Shown here: in pieces, positions 54,420 through 64,000 of the stretch
How the letters are laid out: each line of letters begins with the position of its first letter
How positions within the stretch are numbered: the first letter of the stretch is position 1
NCBI GenBank assembly: GCA_038277395.1
Contig: CM076189.1
Coordinates: 84,557,421 to 84,621,420 of the forward strand
Source of the DNA: Dryocosmus kuriphilus
Lineage: Eukaryota; Arthropoda; Insecta; Hymenoptera; Cynipidae
Length of the DNA: 64,000 bases
Direction: 5' to 3'
Position numbers and translations under genes: made by a program
Notes under the pieces: model-generated
The model's database searches: none
Told to the model about the DNA's origin: nothing
Seen by the model: the letters and a program-made list of their open reading frames with translations, nothing else

Positions 54420-56146
54420 GAAATCGTTATTGTTTTGCACATATGTTGTCGTAGGTAGAAACAAAATTTCAAGAGCTGTCGTTTACAAATAACGTTTCTA
54501 GAGTTTATCGAAATCGAAAAAAGGCTTACAAACAATGTCATCAAAAGTTTGCAAAAAAAATGATTAATTTCTTCAATTTGGTACGAACTTCAATGTCTAA
54601 AGTTGTTAAGAGTCATTTAAGATGTTTTTAAAGTAACTGGAGGTACTACATAACTTGCATTGTTTGATTAAATTACGAATGGAAGAAGAGTTTACATGCA
54701 CATTTTCCAAGTTTTCACTACTGTATATTCTTCAGTTTAGGAATGCTACGAAGTACCACGTCTTTTTGTAGCTTTCATGGAATCATTCTTCTCGTTACTT
54801 ATTGAAGTTCCAGATGTGCTGCTAATGGCTGCTACTTTTGGTTTTTAATAAATTTATGCACATATTTCGGAGCTAATATCAATTTCGTGTTTTTTACGCG
54901 ATAGCATACTGCTATAGATAAATTGTTCAAGAAATTCTCGCCTTCTCCCTGAATTTCTCTCCATACATTTTTTCTTTTTATCCGAGTCATCATTTTTCTA
55001 GAATGAAATTTCTCAGAGCGATAATAATTTTGTTGATTATAGCTTTGTGCAAAAGTGAAAATGTCCACCTTTACGAAACGAGAAATTCTGAACGTTCTTT
55101 TTAATCTACCTGAACATGAAGCTGAGCAGGATGGTATTGACGTGGCCATTGCTTAGATTTTACATAAACAGAAATAGCAACTCGGAGATCTTGAAGTCAC
55201 TCAATTAAACGAACTGAAGACTCGTCTGAGAATTCTTAGATACAATCGGAATCGAAAGTGTCAGCAAGTAAAAAGAGCAGAAAAGAAATTTGTATCTAAA
55301 GACGAAGGTTGGTTGAATTCAAAGACTTATATTCCTGATTTGAGTATTCAAAAAATTAACTGTATACTATAACGATGATACTCACCCCCTTGGGACTTGA
55401 GGTTCATAGTACCGCCATAAAATCCTGCTGACCCTACGTGTCCGCCAATCAAAATTTTAAAGTCAAAATTTAATAAGAAGAAAATTTATAATGTTCCTTG
55501 GGCGCCAGACACCCCATCAAAAAAATAAAGAAAGGTGTCGCTCAGAAAACACAAAGCCCAGCAAACGTACTCCTCCAAATCACTTCCACGAAATGGCAGA
55601 TTCTCTTAATCCCGCGCTAGCTCTAAAGGAGAGGGATTTGGTGGGGGCGGCGAAACGAATCAGAGACAGAAATTGAAATAAAGTTATTACTCAGCAAATT
55701 ATTGAAATTAGAAAAGACAACGGTTTATTAAATTTAGAGAATTGGTTGAAAATGGTGTGAACAATTACATTGAATCAAAAATTATAATAACTCGGAGAAA
55801 AGAGAAGCGAAGAAAACTCATAAACGTACGAGTTTCTACATCGATTATTTACGGCAATTTGCACAACGGTCTCATCACTTAATTTTATCTTGAAATTACA
55901 TAAGAAATTCCCGGCAACGCACAACCGACAAACTCATTACGGCAAATTGCTTAAAATACTAAAAGTCGCGACCATGAATCAAAGTCCGGCGACGCGGTCA
56001 CTTTTCAGAAATGGCGCATGGCCTGAAAATCTTAACCGCGGCCATTCACTCGCACTGACTCTCACGTTACAATCTAAGTTACATTCTCAAAACAATATCC
56101 AAAATTTTTCCGAACGACAAAAAGCAAATCACGAAAAATATCGAAA
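54420..56146 (+). other. 5' part of Transib 2, no intact gene
   Basis: Plus-strand fragments near 55,065-55,340 (REILNVLFNLPEHEAEQDG; RNRKCQQVKRAEKKFV) look protein-coding but broken, and may be the N-terminus of the transposase or another captured sequence. 55,491-55,676 is a short frame rich in Lys/Pro (HFHEMADSLNPALALKERD) that could belong to the same decayed gene. No family is recognised. Confidence 0.3.
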
Positions 56147-57075
56147 CTAAACCAATTCGCGAAACAAACAGAGAGGAGTTGAGATCAAAATTGGCTTTGG
56201 CCTACCTGCTTCCCCGCTGCGACATGTTGGACTCTTCCAATATGGACTCCACTGTACTGCAAACAGAAAAGGACTCTCCTGTGTTTGTTCGGTGCGATGG
56301 CCAAATCGGAACTGACGCTGCTCCGTTTTCTTCCCACGTGAGTAGCGTCTCTCTACGCGCCAATTTCCAGTCCGACAGGTGCTGCCCTCGGAACTATGTT
56401 CCTTCCCTCTCGTCGGTATCGTACCCGGTTCTCTCCTCGCTGTGGCACTGCAGATCTGACAGGTGCTGCCCTCCCGAACTACGGTTCCCTCTGCTTGTCG
56501 GTATCGTGCCAAGTCTGCCTCGTGATAATGTGGCAAGACTGACATCTCAGACATCATGGCCGCTTCTCTCTCGCCGCGACGTCTCCTCGACCGTGGAGGA
56601 TTACTTTCTCGTCCCGCGGATTTCCACCGCGGGAAATCTCCTCCCTCCAAGTGAGCTGTAGTGGTGTGTGTAGTGCGGGATGCGGGATTCGGATTGCCGG
56701 GCGACACAGTGCGACGTGCGGGATAGTGAAGTGGAACCTATTTTTCCGGCGGTCATCTTTCAGCGGTGAGGTCCAGGTTAGCGGGGTGCAGGCAGATCCT
56801 CCGGCCATCACCGATCCGCCCCCCCCCCCCCCCCCCGTCTTTACAATTCTACATAATATCAGGTAAATCATATTACAACAAACGGAATTCGAAATTATCA
56901 GGCTCTCTTTCACACTCACACATTCATATCTCGGTTTACCTCTTACGCTGGTGAGTTCCTTTCTGGCTATCCTACCCTTCCAGTAACCTCCCATTAAAGT
57001 TTTCAATACATTATTATTATTTATCGGTCTGGGGAGAGGATCCCCAACGTGGTGGGTTTCACCACGTCACAATAC
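56147..57075. other. GC-rich stretch of unknown origin inside Transib 2
   Basis: About 930 bases far richer in GC than anything nearby. A segment with GACAGGTGCTGCCCTC is repeated at about 56,369 and 56,457, each followed by TCGGTATCGT. An 18-base C run lies at 56,819-56,836. Open frames exist on both strands (56,179-56,661; 56,147-56,707; 56,554-57,006) as expected of GC-rich DNA; none resembles a known protein. Near 57,028 is GGTCTGGGGAGAGGATCCCC, a local palindrome. It could be an inserted retroelement leader or host fragment. Confidence 0.4.
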
Positions 57076-58062
57076 CTAGAGGCTTGGATCGTTCAACTCT
57101 TTTCCTTAATTTATCATCGAAGAAGTCAAAACGTCGAACGTCAGGAGCAATTTCAAATAAAAATGGGAATGATCCTATAAAACATTTAAGTGCCTTCCTT
57201 TATGCAGCAAGAAGGTCGGGCGAAAAAGGCTTGGCTACAGTTCTCAAAGAGATTCAAGAGACTCCTCCTGCAAAAATGAGGAAACTCATACAAGATTCGA
57301 AAGTAGCTGAAAAATTAACTCCGGAAAAGGCATTATCTTATATGTTAGAACGATCTCTGTCTAAATCCGATTACATAAATATGCGTTGTTTAGTAAAAGA
57401 GCAAGCTGCACATATTTTCCCTGCTTATCAAGAAATTAGAGCTGCTAAAGGACAATGCAGGCCACCGAAAGAACTTGTGTCTATTACTGATAACGAAACT
57501 ACAGAATCACTTCAAGGATTACTGAACCATACTGCTGAACGAATTGTCGACATACAAACAGAAGTAATTCTTCAATATATCCAGACCGAAAGCTTTACAG
57601 AACTGGTAGTATGCTTGGTGTGCTTTTGGGGTTTAGATGGAAGCTCAGATCCTTCTTTGTATCAGCAGCAATAGAAAAATACGCCTGCTTCGGTTATGAA
57701 TGATGAAAACTTGTTTGCCACAACGCTCATTCCATTAGGTTCATAAACTTCACCGAATGTAATATTATGATATAATCGAGCATCGCATTCGGCAACATTC
57801 TGCCATCCAATTAAGATGCAATTTGTACATGAATCAGTAGATGCTATTTTAAAAGAGAAGATAGGAGTTAACAACGAGATTGAGATATTAGAAGCTTATG
57901 AAGATTCTTTAGGCACTGGCAATGTCAAAATAATATTTCATTCCTGCTTATTTATGACTCTCATAGATGGAATGGTGTTAAATATTATAACAGATACAAA
58001 ATCTATGAAAACTTGTCCCATCTGTCATGCAACTCCTAAACATTTCAATAAACTATCTAATA

Positions 58063-59326
58063 CAGTCTGTTCCAAATGACAAGGTACGCGTTTTCTCGAA
58101 AAGCACCAAAGCTTTTTTTCTTTTTATTTTTGTGCTGATTGTATGCTTGAAGGGCTAAGGTAGATCCGCTGAGTCGCTTCATACTCATTCGAAGTATCAG
58201 ATATTACACAAGATTGCGCAATGAGTGCTGTATAGGCTAAACGTTTTGATGCTGTTTTTTTGTGCACCAATAAACACGGACCACATCTTTCGTTCACAGC
58301 CGCTGCTAAAGTACATAAAGGTCTAAGCACTTCGTGCAAACGTAGGTGGAGCGGTATAGGGACACAAAAACAGTCGACGATCTGCCGGGAAGAGGAGAAA
58401 TGCGAGCAACGTCGAGTAAGGGAGGTAAGGCGATCATCGCACTGTTCAAGCGCAACCCAGCTCTGTGGATGCGCGAAGCCAAAGCTAAGGTAGCGGCGAA
58501 GGCCCTAGAGGTTAGTACAAACACCATAAGACGCAGATTAGCTGAGGAAAAAGTGCAGTACCGTAGTACCAGGCAGAAACCCCTGCTCTCAGAAGTTCAC
58601 ATGCAACAACGCTTGGCATGGGCTACGGAAAATAATGATCGCGATTGGTCAAATGTAATTTTTTCCGACAAAGCGTCCTTTTGGGCATGGGTTCCCATAA
58701 AACGTGCCTGGTCAGGTTGTAGTGAGCGGTTTCTCCAGCGAACTGTTAAACACTCCATAAAGGTCCATGTTTGGGGATGCTTTTGGCAGCGCGGTTTTGG
58801 CTCTTTAGAGCTTTTTACTGAGAACCTGCATGCTCAAAGAATGGTCAAAATCTACAAACATGGTCTTCTGAAGTCTGCAGGAAAGATGTTTGGAGCCAAC
58901 AATGAGGTTTCGATCCTTCAAGAGGACAACGACACTAAATATCACAGTCGACTCTGCATGAGCTGGGAAGCGGAAAATGGCGTCGTGACCATTTACTGGC
59001 CTTCACAATCTCCTGATGCAAATCCAATTGAAAATGTGTGGAGTATCGTTAAGAGAAAACTTGCAGGAAAGCGTGTATTCACCCTTAATCAGCTCTCTCG
59101 AATAATTATAGAGGTATGGTGCTCTCTGTCTTCAGAATATGCCGAATAATTAGTCGAGAGCATGCCGAGAAGGTGCCAGGCCATTATCCAGAATAACGGC
59201 GGCTGGGCGTTTTATTAAGTAGAGCCCTCCCTAACTTTTAAAGCATTTTTTCATGGGAAAAAAGAAGAATAAAGTTTTCTTTGAAACTTTTCGGGAAAAC
59301 GCGTACTTTGCCTGGTGGAACAGACT
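58063..59326 (+). mobile_element. Tc1-like element, 1,264 bp
   Basis: Inverted ends CAGTCTGTTCCAAATGACAA on the left and CAGTCTGTTCCACCAGGCAA on the right strand, with TA on both sides (58,061-58,062; 59,327-59,328). It splits the Transib 2 transposase between its CPIC motif and C-terminal part. It is of full length for the superfamily. Confidence 0.9.
58346..59149 (+). CDS. Tc1-like transposase (DD34E), N-terminus frameshifted
   Basis: An open frame of 267 residues covers the linker (GRGEMRATS), a second helix-turn-helix (AKALEVSTNTIRRRLAEE) and the catalytic core. First Asp is in VIFSDKASFWAW, second in QEDNDTKYHSR, Glu in PSQSPDANPIENVWSIVKRK, the DD34E arrangement. The first DNA-binding helix-turn-helix lies upstream in another frame (about 58,290-58,350). 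Full-length relatives have about 340 residues. The first residues before the catalytic domain are therefore lost, and activity is unlikely. It would cut at TA sites. Confidence 0.85.
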   Translation: MERYRDTKTVDDLPGRGEMRATSSKGGKAIIALFKRNPALWMREAKAKVAAKALEVSTNTIRRRLAEEKVQYRSTRQKPLLSEVHMQQRLAWATENNDRDWSNVIFSDKASFWAWVPIKRAWSGCSERFLQRTVKHSIKVHVWGCFWQRGFGSLELFTENLHAQRMVKIYKHGLLKSAGKMFGANNEVSILQEDNDTKYHSRLCMSWEAENGVVTIYWPSQSPDANPIENVWSIVKRKLAGKRVFTLNQLSRIIIEVWCSLSSEYAE

Positions 59327-60643
59327 GTATATAGTGTGAAATGTTCTTTCCGAATCCGAAGTCACTGCTATATGGAGTGAGACCTTTGAATGCGTGCATA
59401 CGTTTTTTTGAAATCTTGTTACATAACACTTACAGATTATATGTGAAAGCATGCAAATGAGAAGCACGGTGCAAAAGTCAATGTTCGCAAAAAGAAAAAG
59501 TGAGATCCAAACAATTGTTTGGTAAGATTTAGGGCTCAAAGTTGATAGACGCAATACTACTTGCCGAGCTTTCGTGTACCCTGAATTGCTAGGTGAATGT
59601 TTAGGATTAGATCACCAGATGCTTTTACACTTCAAGAACATCTTAATAACGTTCTCCATTCAACTTCCAATGGACCCTCTTCTTTTTGACAAACTATGCA
59701 AATCTACTGCTGAACTATACATAAAAAAATACTCTTGGTACCCCATGCCTCAAACGGTTCACAAGATTCTTATCCATGGCATAGAAATTGTCAAAAATTG
59801 TTCATTGCCTCTAGGAATACTTGAGGGAGGGACCTCTTAATTGCCAAATAAACATTACAAGAAATACAGACGTGACCACAACAGAAAAGTAGTCGTTGTA
59901 CAAATCTTTACGATTTTTTTTATAGGATCATGGACACATCTGACCCAAAGTTTTTTTCTTTTAGTCTCAAAGCACGTTTTTAGAAAAGAAAGCACACACA
60001 ATTACCTCCAAAAGTGCGAAATTGGCTTGCTGTTCCCAAAGATGTTCCCATGTCCTGTAATAAAGCGGATGCAGATGCTGACACTGACAGTGAAGAATCT
60101 GAAGAAGACTTAACTGGTCTCTCAGAAATTTATTCTCTTTTAATTGCAGAAGAAATATGTTCAGAAGATGAACTTGAAGATAAGTAGATAACTAATTACA
60201 CGTATTGAGACGAATTAATTTTATGTATATTAGTATATCATGTATATACGTTATTCAAAAAATTCGTTTCCTTTTAAGTTGTATAATAAGCCAAGTCCCA
60301 GTTTTAGTAATGTTCAGTTTCATTCAGCTTATTTCCGCTCAGTTTCAGTTCAGATTATTTCGGTTAAGTTTAAATTATCTTTATTACTTTCATTATAAGA
60401 GTATAATTGTTAAAGGCGAGAGGACTCACATCAAAAAGCACCCCGAAAAAGAATTTGGTTTAAGACAAGTAATTTATGTAAACTTCGATCGCCATATTTG
60501 ATCTGCTATTTTGAATTTTGATGTTTTCGTGATGGATTTGGAATCAGAGATCCAAAAAACAAACATAAAATGAGATTTATGCCTTTTGAATAGCTTTTTA
60601 GTTTTGGACAATTTTGATAATGCTCCTGTCCCACTGTGCGTTG

Positions 60644-61910
60644 GCCTGAAGTATGTGTGGTGAGCTGGACAGAGAAAGAAAGAGAGAGAGAGAGAGCGAT
60701 GATCGAGAAAGAAAGAAAGTGAGACAAAAAGGAGCGTGTGATCTGGGAGTCAGCCCCGGTCGTAGCCTTTGATCAGGGTAGAGCGAGATTGTCTTCCGGC
60801 GCCCTTTGGTCGACGCTTTTGCTTCGCGTAAATTCTAATTAGGTTTTATGTTAAATAAATAATAATTCCCAAATTTCCAAAAATCAGCTTTTATTGCAAA
60901 TATCAATACCTACTGAACACTACCACAGCGCCTCTCAAAAGGTGCATCAAAGCTTTATTTTTCGCTGGAAGTTGTTTTTCGCATTTGTCCTTTTGGCCCC
61001 CCTTGCCATCTGGCGCCTAGAGTTACCGCTTCTTTCGCTCTACCCCAGAGTCGGCGCTGCTGGGAGTCTATCAGGAATCAACAGGGGCATTTCTGGGGGG
61101 AACTAAAGACAGAGTGGGATAGGATGCGGGCACTAGAAAGAGAGGAACGAGAAAAGAAAGAAGGAACTTCGAGGAGAGGTGGGAGAAGATGCAGAAACCT
61201 TAAACCAACTGACTGAGAAAGTAGAATCTCTGCTGAGCGGAATACATGAAGACAAAGATAGGAGGATACAACATGGCATTGGAACGAAAAGGAGGGAGAG
61301 ATCAAGGCAACCGTGACGAAATATAAGAACGGGAGGATTTGAATTAAATGAAGATCACAGAGAAGAAGAGGAAGAAGTGGTTAGGGGATAAGTTTGTAGA
61401 AAATGAAAAACAGAGCAAAAGTGTAGTGAGGGAATGTGGCAAAGTGAGGAAGAGAGAGAGAGAGAGTGTCTGTGGAAAGCAAATGGAAATAGAGCAAAAA
61501 TGTTGAGATAGTAAAGAAGCTGCAATGTAAAATGTTTGATGTTGTCAAGTGGGGAGGAAGGATGTGCTGGGATAACAAGTGTAAGATAAGTGTGTAGATA
61601 GGTTAGGTGAAAAAAATGGAAGGATGAAAGTTATCTTGTGACACGAAGTAGGTGGAGTTTAGTAAATGAGAAAAAGGTATCTTTTCAAACGGGGAACAAG
61701 ATAGAGATAGAGAGAGAGAGAACAAGGGGATAGATATGTCAGAGAAGTCGTGAAAAGTTGAGTGAAAGAAAGAGGTAGAGCCATCATTCCTAGGTATCAG
61801 GTGTAATGTAGGTTATGTTATGTAAACAGATAAGGATTTGGATCTGTAATGAGTTTGTAAGACTCTCAAACCCGTGAAAGGGAAAGAGTATAATAAGAGA
61901 ATAAAACAGA
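60644..61910. other. Purine-rich insertion of unknown type, right part
   Basis: A (GA)n-like run at 60,670-60,722, then mixed-composition sequence to about 61,080, then G/A-rich sequence to 61,890 with several GAGAGAGAGA runs (61,450, 61,708). Open frames here are translations of purine runs. It ends in GAATAAAACAGAATTATATTTTTAC against the 32-bp minisatellite, perhaps a decayed polyadenylated end. Confidence 0.35.
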
Positions 61911-62277
61911 ATTATATTTTTACATAATTTTTATTTTTCCCAATTTCTATACTTCATAATTTTTATTTTTTCGAGTTAGCTTTGTTCGTACTTTCAATTT
62001 TTTCGAATTATCGTTTCACATAAATTTTATATTTCCGAAATTCTATATTTGACCATTTTTATTTTACGGAATTATCATTTGTCGTTTTCTTTATTTTTAC
62101 TAATTATCGTTTGACATAATTTTCATTTTTCCGAATTTCCGTGCAGCATAATTTTTATTTTACTGAATTAATATTTTTCCGAAATATCGTTTGATATTAT
62201 TCTTGTTTTTCCAAAATTCTATGTTTCATAATTTTTATTTTACCGAATTAAATTTCGCTTATTTAATTAGACAAAAA
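61911..62277. repeat. 32-bp minisatellite block
   Basis: About three and a half 96-base units, with ATTTTTCCGAATTTCC and ATTTTACCGAATTA types recognisable. Directly continues the block ended at 53,915. Confidence 0.65.
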
Positions 62278-62375
62278 TTTTAGGAAATTGAAGTGGATTT
62301 CAGAAAATCGAGGATTTAAAAGTAACGAATTTCTTTTTAGTATTCGAATCTCTGTACACGTACATATGAATAAGC
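62278..62375 (+). promoter_or_regulatory. Promoter copy 6, truncated
   Basis: Starts with TTAGGAAATTGAAGTGGA and AAAAGTAACGAATTTC like copies 3 and 5, but is joined early to exon sequence. The core promoter with TATA box is missing. Confidence 0.35.
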
Positions 62376-62415
62376 ATGCAGGTTCTCACACTAGTGTGTT
62401 TCGCTCATTTTAAAT
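62376..62415 (+). pseudogene. First exon of secreted peptide, copy 6, 5'-shortened
   Basis: The second half of the family exon is preserved: CTCACACTAGTGTGTTTCGCT, then TTTTAAAT before GTAAGT at 62,416. A chance ATG would give MQVLTLVCFAHFK, 13 codons, in the same phase. The upstream promoter is lost, so it is probably a relic. It does confirm the conserved donor position and intron start (TTAAAAAGATTATTATAATAA). Confidence 0.4.
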
Positions 62416-63190
62416 GTAAGTTAAAAAGATTATTATAATAATCACTTATAACAAATACTACTCAATTTTAACACTTTAACATTAAACTGTGTAACCTGAA
62501 ATATCAAAATTTTAACAAACTCAAAGCAGTACCTTTAAAAATTAAAACGGAATTAAAAGCCTCCTAAACTAGAAAATCACCATACGAGGAAAAATGAAAA
62601 TATTTCTTTCTTTAAAATTTTCGTTTGATTCCTTAATTCTCTAACTTACGAATTGCTTTCAAATTTCGTTAATACCTAAAAAATTGTTGTGAGTCATATT
62701 TAATCTTTTTAATTCTCTCCGCGCCACATTAACATTCCCCGAACTTTACTTTCTCTAATTTTCAGTTTACCGGAATTCCATTTGGCCACTCTTTTATTTT
62801 TAAGAATTATCGTTTAACCAATTTTTACTTTCCTGTGTTAGCATCTCCCATAGTTTGATTTTTTCAAGATATCGTTTGACATCATTTTTATTTTTCTGAA
62901 TTCCTATTTGGCATAATTCGTAATTTCCCGAATTATCATCTTTTATCATTTTTATAGTTCCTGCAAAAATGGCGATTTGCCCCACATCTTGTGCAACTGT
63001 TCCTATACAATTTTAGAAATTATTTCATGAAGATGGAAATTTACTCATTTTTTCAGAGCTTCCTTTCATTTAAATTATGAGATATAATTTTCCTACAAAG
63101 GATGGAATTTTGCCCTATCTTTTCCAGGTTTTCTGTCATACTTTTGGAAATTACTTTATCAACAAAAAAATTTAAAAAAAACATTTCCAG
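62416..63190. other. Putative intron/spacer of copy 6
   Basis: Contains the shared TTTAACATTAAACTGTGTAAC region near 62,475, about two units of the 32-bp minisatellite at 62,745-62,960 and TTTTCCTACAAAGG-type words near 63,080 like those at 17,700-18,260. No gene. Confidence 0.45.
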
Positions 63191-64000
63191 TTGAATTATA
63201 AAATATAATTTCATGGGGTCAACCGCCAGAAGTCTTTATTGACTCCAGACTTCAAGATTTCAATGGTTTTACAAAATGCCAAAAAACTTTTTTTAAAGAT
63301 TTTATGTGTGTTTAAGGCATATTAACGGTGTTTAATGGATTTTGAGAATTATGAGATATTTTAAGAGTTTTAAGGTGTGTTATGATATTTAACGTACTTT
63401 AAGATATTTTAAGAAATTCAAGGGGTTGTAGGAGTTTTACGTGTTTTAAAGAATTTTAAACGATTTTAAGAGTTTAAATGGTTTTTATCGAGATTAAAAG
63501 TTTAAAGTAATTTAGGAATTTTGAGTATTTGAAGAATTTTAACGTTTTAAGGAATTCAAGTAATTTTAATCTATTTTAAATATTTTAAGATATTTTAAAT
63601 TTTTCGACAATTTTAAGAGATTTAAAATGTTTAAATTCTATTAAGAGTTTTTAATGGCTTTTATGTATTTTTAAGGGTTTTAGAAAGTACCAAGGAAGTT
63701 TAAAGGCTTAAAAGCATCCTAAGAAAATTAAGGGATTTCAAGTTTTTTTCAAGGGTTTTTAAACAATTTAAGGAATTTAAGGAATTTTAACAGGTTCTAG
63801 GAGATTTAAAGCATTTTAATCATTTTAGGAGTTTCAACGGTTTTAACGAATTTTAAGGGATATGAGGGATTTCAAGGAATTTTAAGGGTATTGAGGGATT
63901 TTTAGGAGTTTCTTAAGGAGACCTAAAGGATTGTAAGGGATTAATTTATTTAAGGGACTTGAGAGGCTTAAGGAATTGAAAGGATTTTAATAATTTTAGT
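63191..64000. repeat. Degenerate ~10-bp repeat (TTTTAAGGGA-like)
   Basis: Imperfect copies of a 10-11 base word close to TTTTAAGGAA or TTTTAAGAGA run to the window end. It resembles the left-edge array in style but has a different core word. No open frame. Confidence 0.7.

Larger units (their letters stand above)
57084..60187 (+). pseudogene. Transib transposase 2 (broken, split by Tc1)
   Basis: 57,084-57,674 has the N-terminal half, with LSKSDYINMRCLVKEQA and LLNHTAERIVDIQ, the same blocks as LSKFQYETIHSQA and LIDHTIQRLF in Transib 1. A shifted WGLDGSSD near 57,630 is the first catalytic Asp region. 57,816-58,062 has the second Asp region (LIDGMVLN) and CPIC zinc pair. The Tc1 element follows. 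Then frames resume: 59,574-59,840 has LGLDH, YSWYPMPQTVHKILIHG (zinc His) and LPLGILEGG. 59,841 on reads NKHYKKYRRDHNRK, then an acidic tail ending near 60,187. The GNTARRFF block is missing or mutated. Stops and frameshifts show an old relic. Confidence 0.75.
54359..60638 (+). mobile_element. Transib element 2, degraded, 6,280 bp with nested Tc1
   Basis: Left end CGCAGTGGGACAGGAGC and right end (other strand) CACAGTGGGACAGGAGC. Flanks CATTG (54,354-54,358) and CGTTG (60,639-60,643) are a five-base duplication with one change. Its inverted repeats are short, unlike Transib 1. It encodes a broken Transib transposase on the plus strand and contains a 1.26-kb Tc1-like element and a GC-rich stretch of unknown origin. 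Confidence 0.8.

Noticed and set aside
5641..61910. piRNA cluster
   Set aside because: Nested, mostly dead transposons would suit one, but this cannot be judged without small-RNA data; orientation bias is not uniform.

Overview
The window is AT-rich eukaryotic DNA, most likely from an insect. The evidence is indirect: mariner, Tc1, Transib, Mutator-like, Helitron2-like and Penelope-like elements, a Metaviridae-type retroelement with insect-virus-like envelope genes, and no bacterial gene organisation. The transposon set would suit Hymenoptera, but that is a guess. I see no intact host gene, no rRNA and no true tRNA gene. Almost all recognisable coding sequence belongs to mobile elements.

The base layer is a tandemly duplicated block of about 1.6-2.7 kb once insertions are subtracted. 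Its best copies (about 2,640, 5,190 and 24,400) have a conserved upstream region, a TATA box and a first exon of 19 codons that reads as a signal peptide, ending at a GTAAGT donor. At least six copies or remnants are visible, near 2.9, 5.6, 22.8, 24.8, 52.5 and 62.4 kb. AT-rich sequence and a 32-bp minisatellite with a 96-bp higher-order period lie between them. The window starts and ends in degenerate ~10-bp repeats.

Insertions into this layer, left to right: (1) 5.64-17.47 kb, two Penelope-like element copies in inverted orientation, the left one filled by a ~2.1-kb tandem array of Helitron2-like units and Penelope pieces, plus a mariner, a SINE-like foldback and a MITE; (2) 18.96-22.75 kb, a tandem Helitron2-like array; (3) 26.24-52.41 kb, a very large LTR retroelement on the minus strand (target duplication GCAAA, tRNA-Gly primer site, polypurine tract); (4) 53.9-61.9 kb, an unidentified purine-rich insertion holding a second Transib, itself holding a Tc1-like element.

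The LTR retroelement is the most interesting object. On the minus strand it carries gag, protease-RT-RNase H, integrase, a glycoprotein resembling those of chuvirus-type negative-strand viruses, two intact ORFs with double-stranded-RNA-binding-like domains, and a second, baculovirus-F/errantivirus-like envelope gene. Near its 3' end a spliced gene of unknown function runs antisense. Without nested elements it is about 18.5 kb. A mariner sits in gag, a Mutator-like element in the 3' LTR, and a near-intact Transib (termini CACAGTG, ~0.9-kb inverted repeats) in the 5' LTR. Each LTR shows the empty site of the other's insertion. The envelope, integrase and gag genes carry stops or frameshifts, so this copy looks defective.
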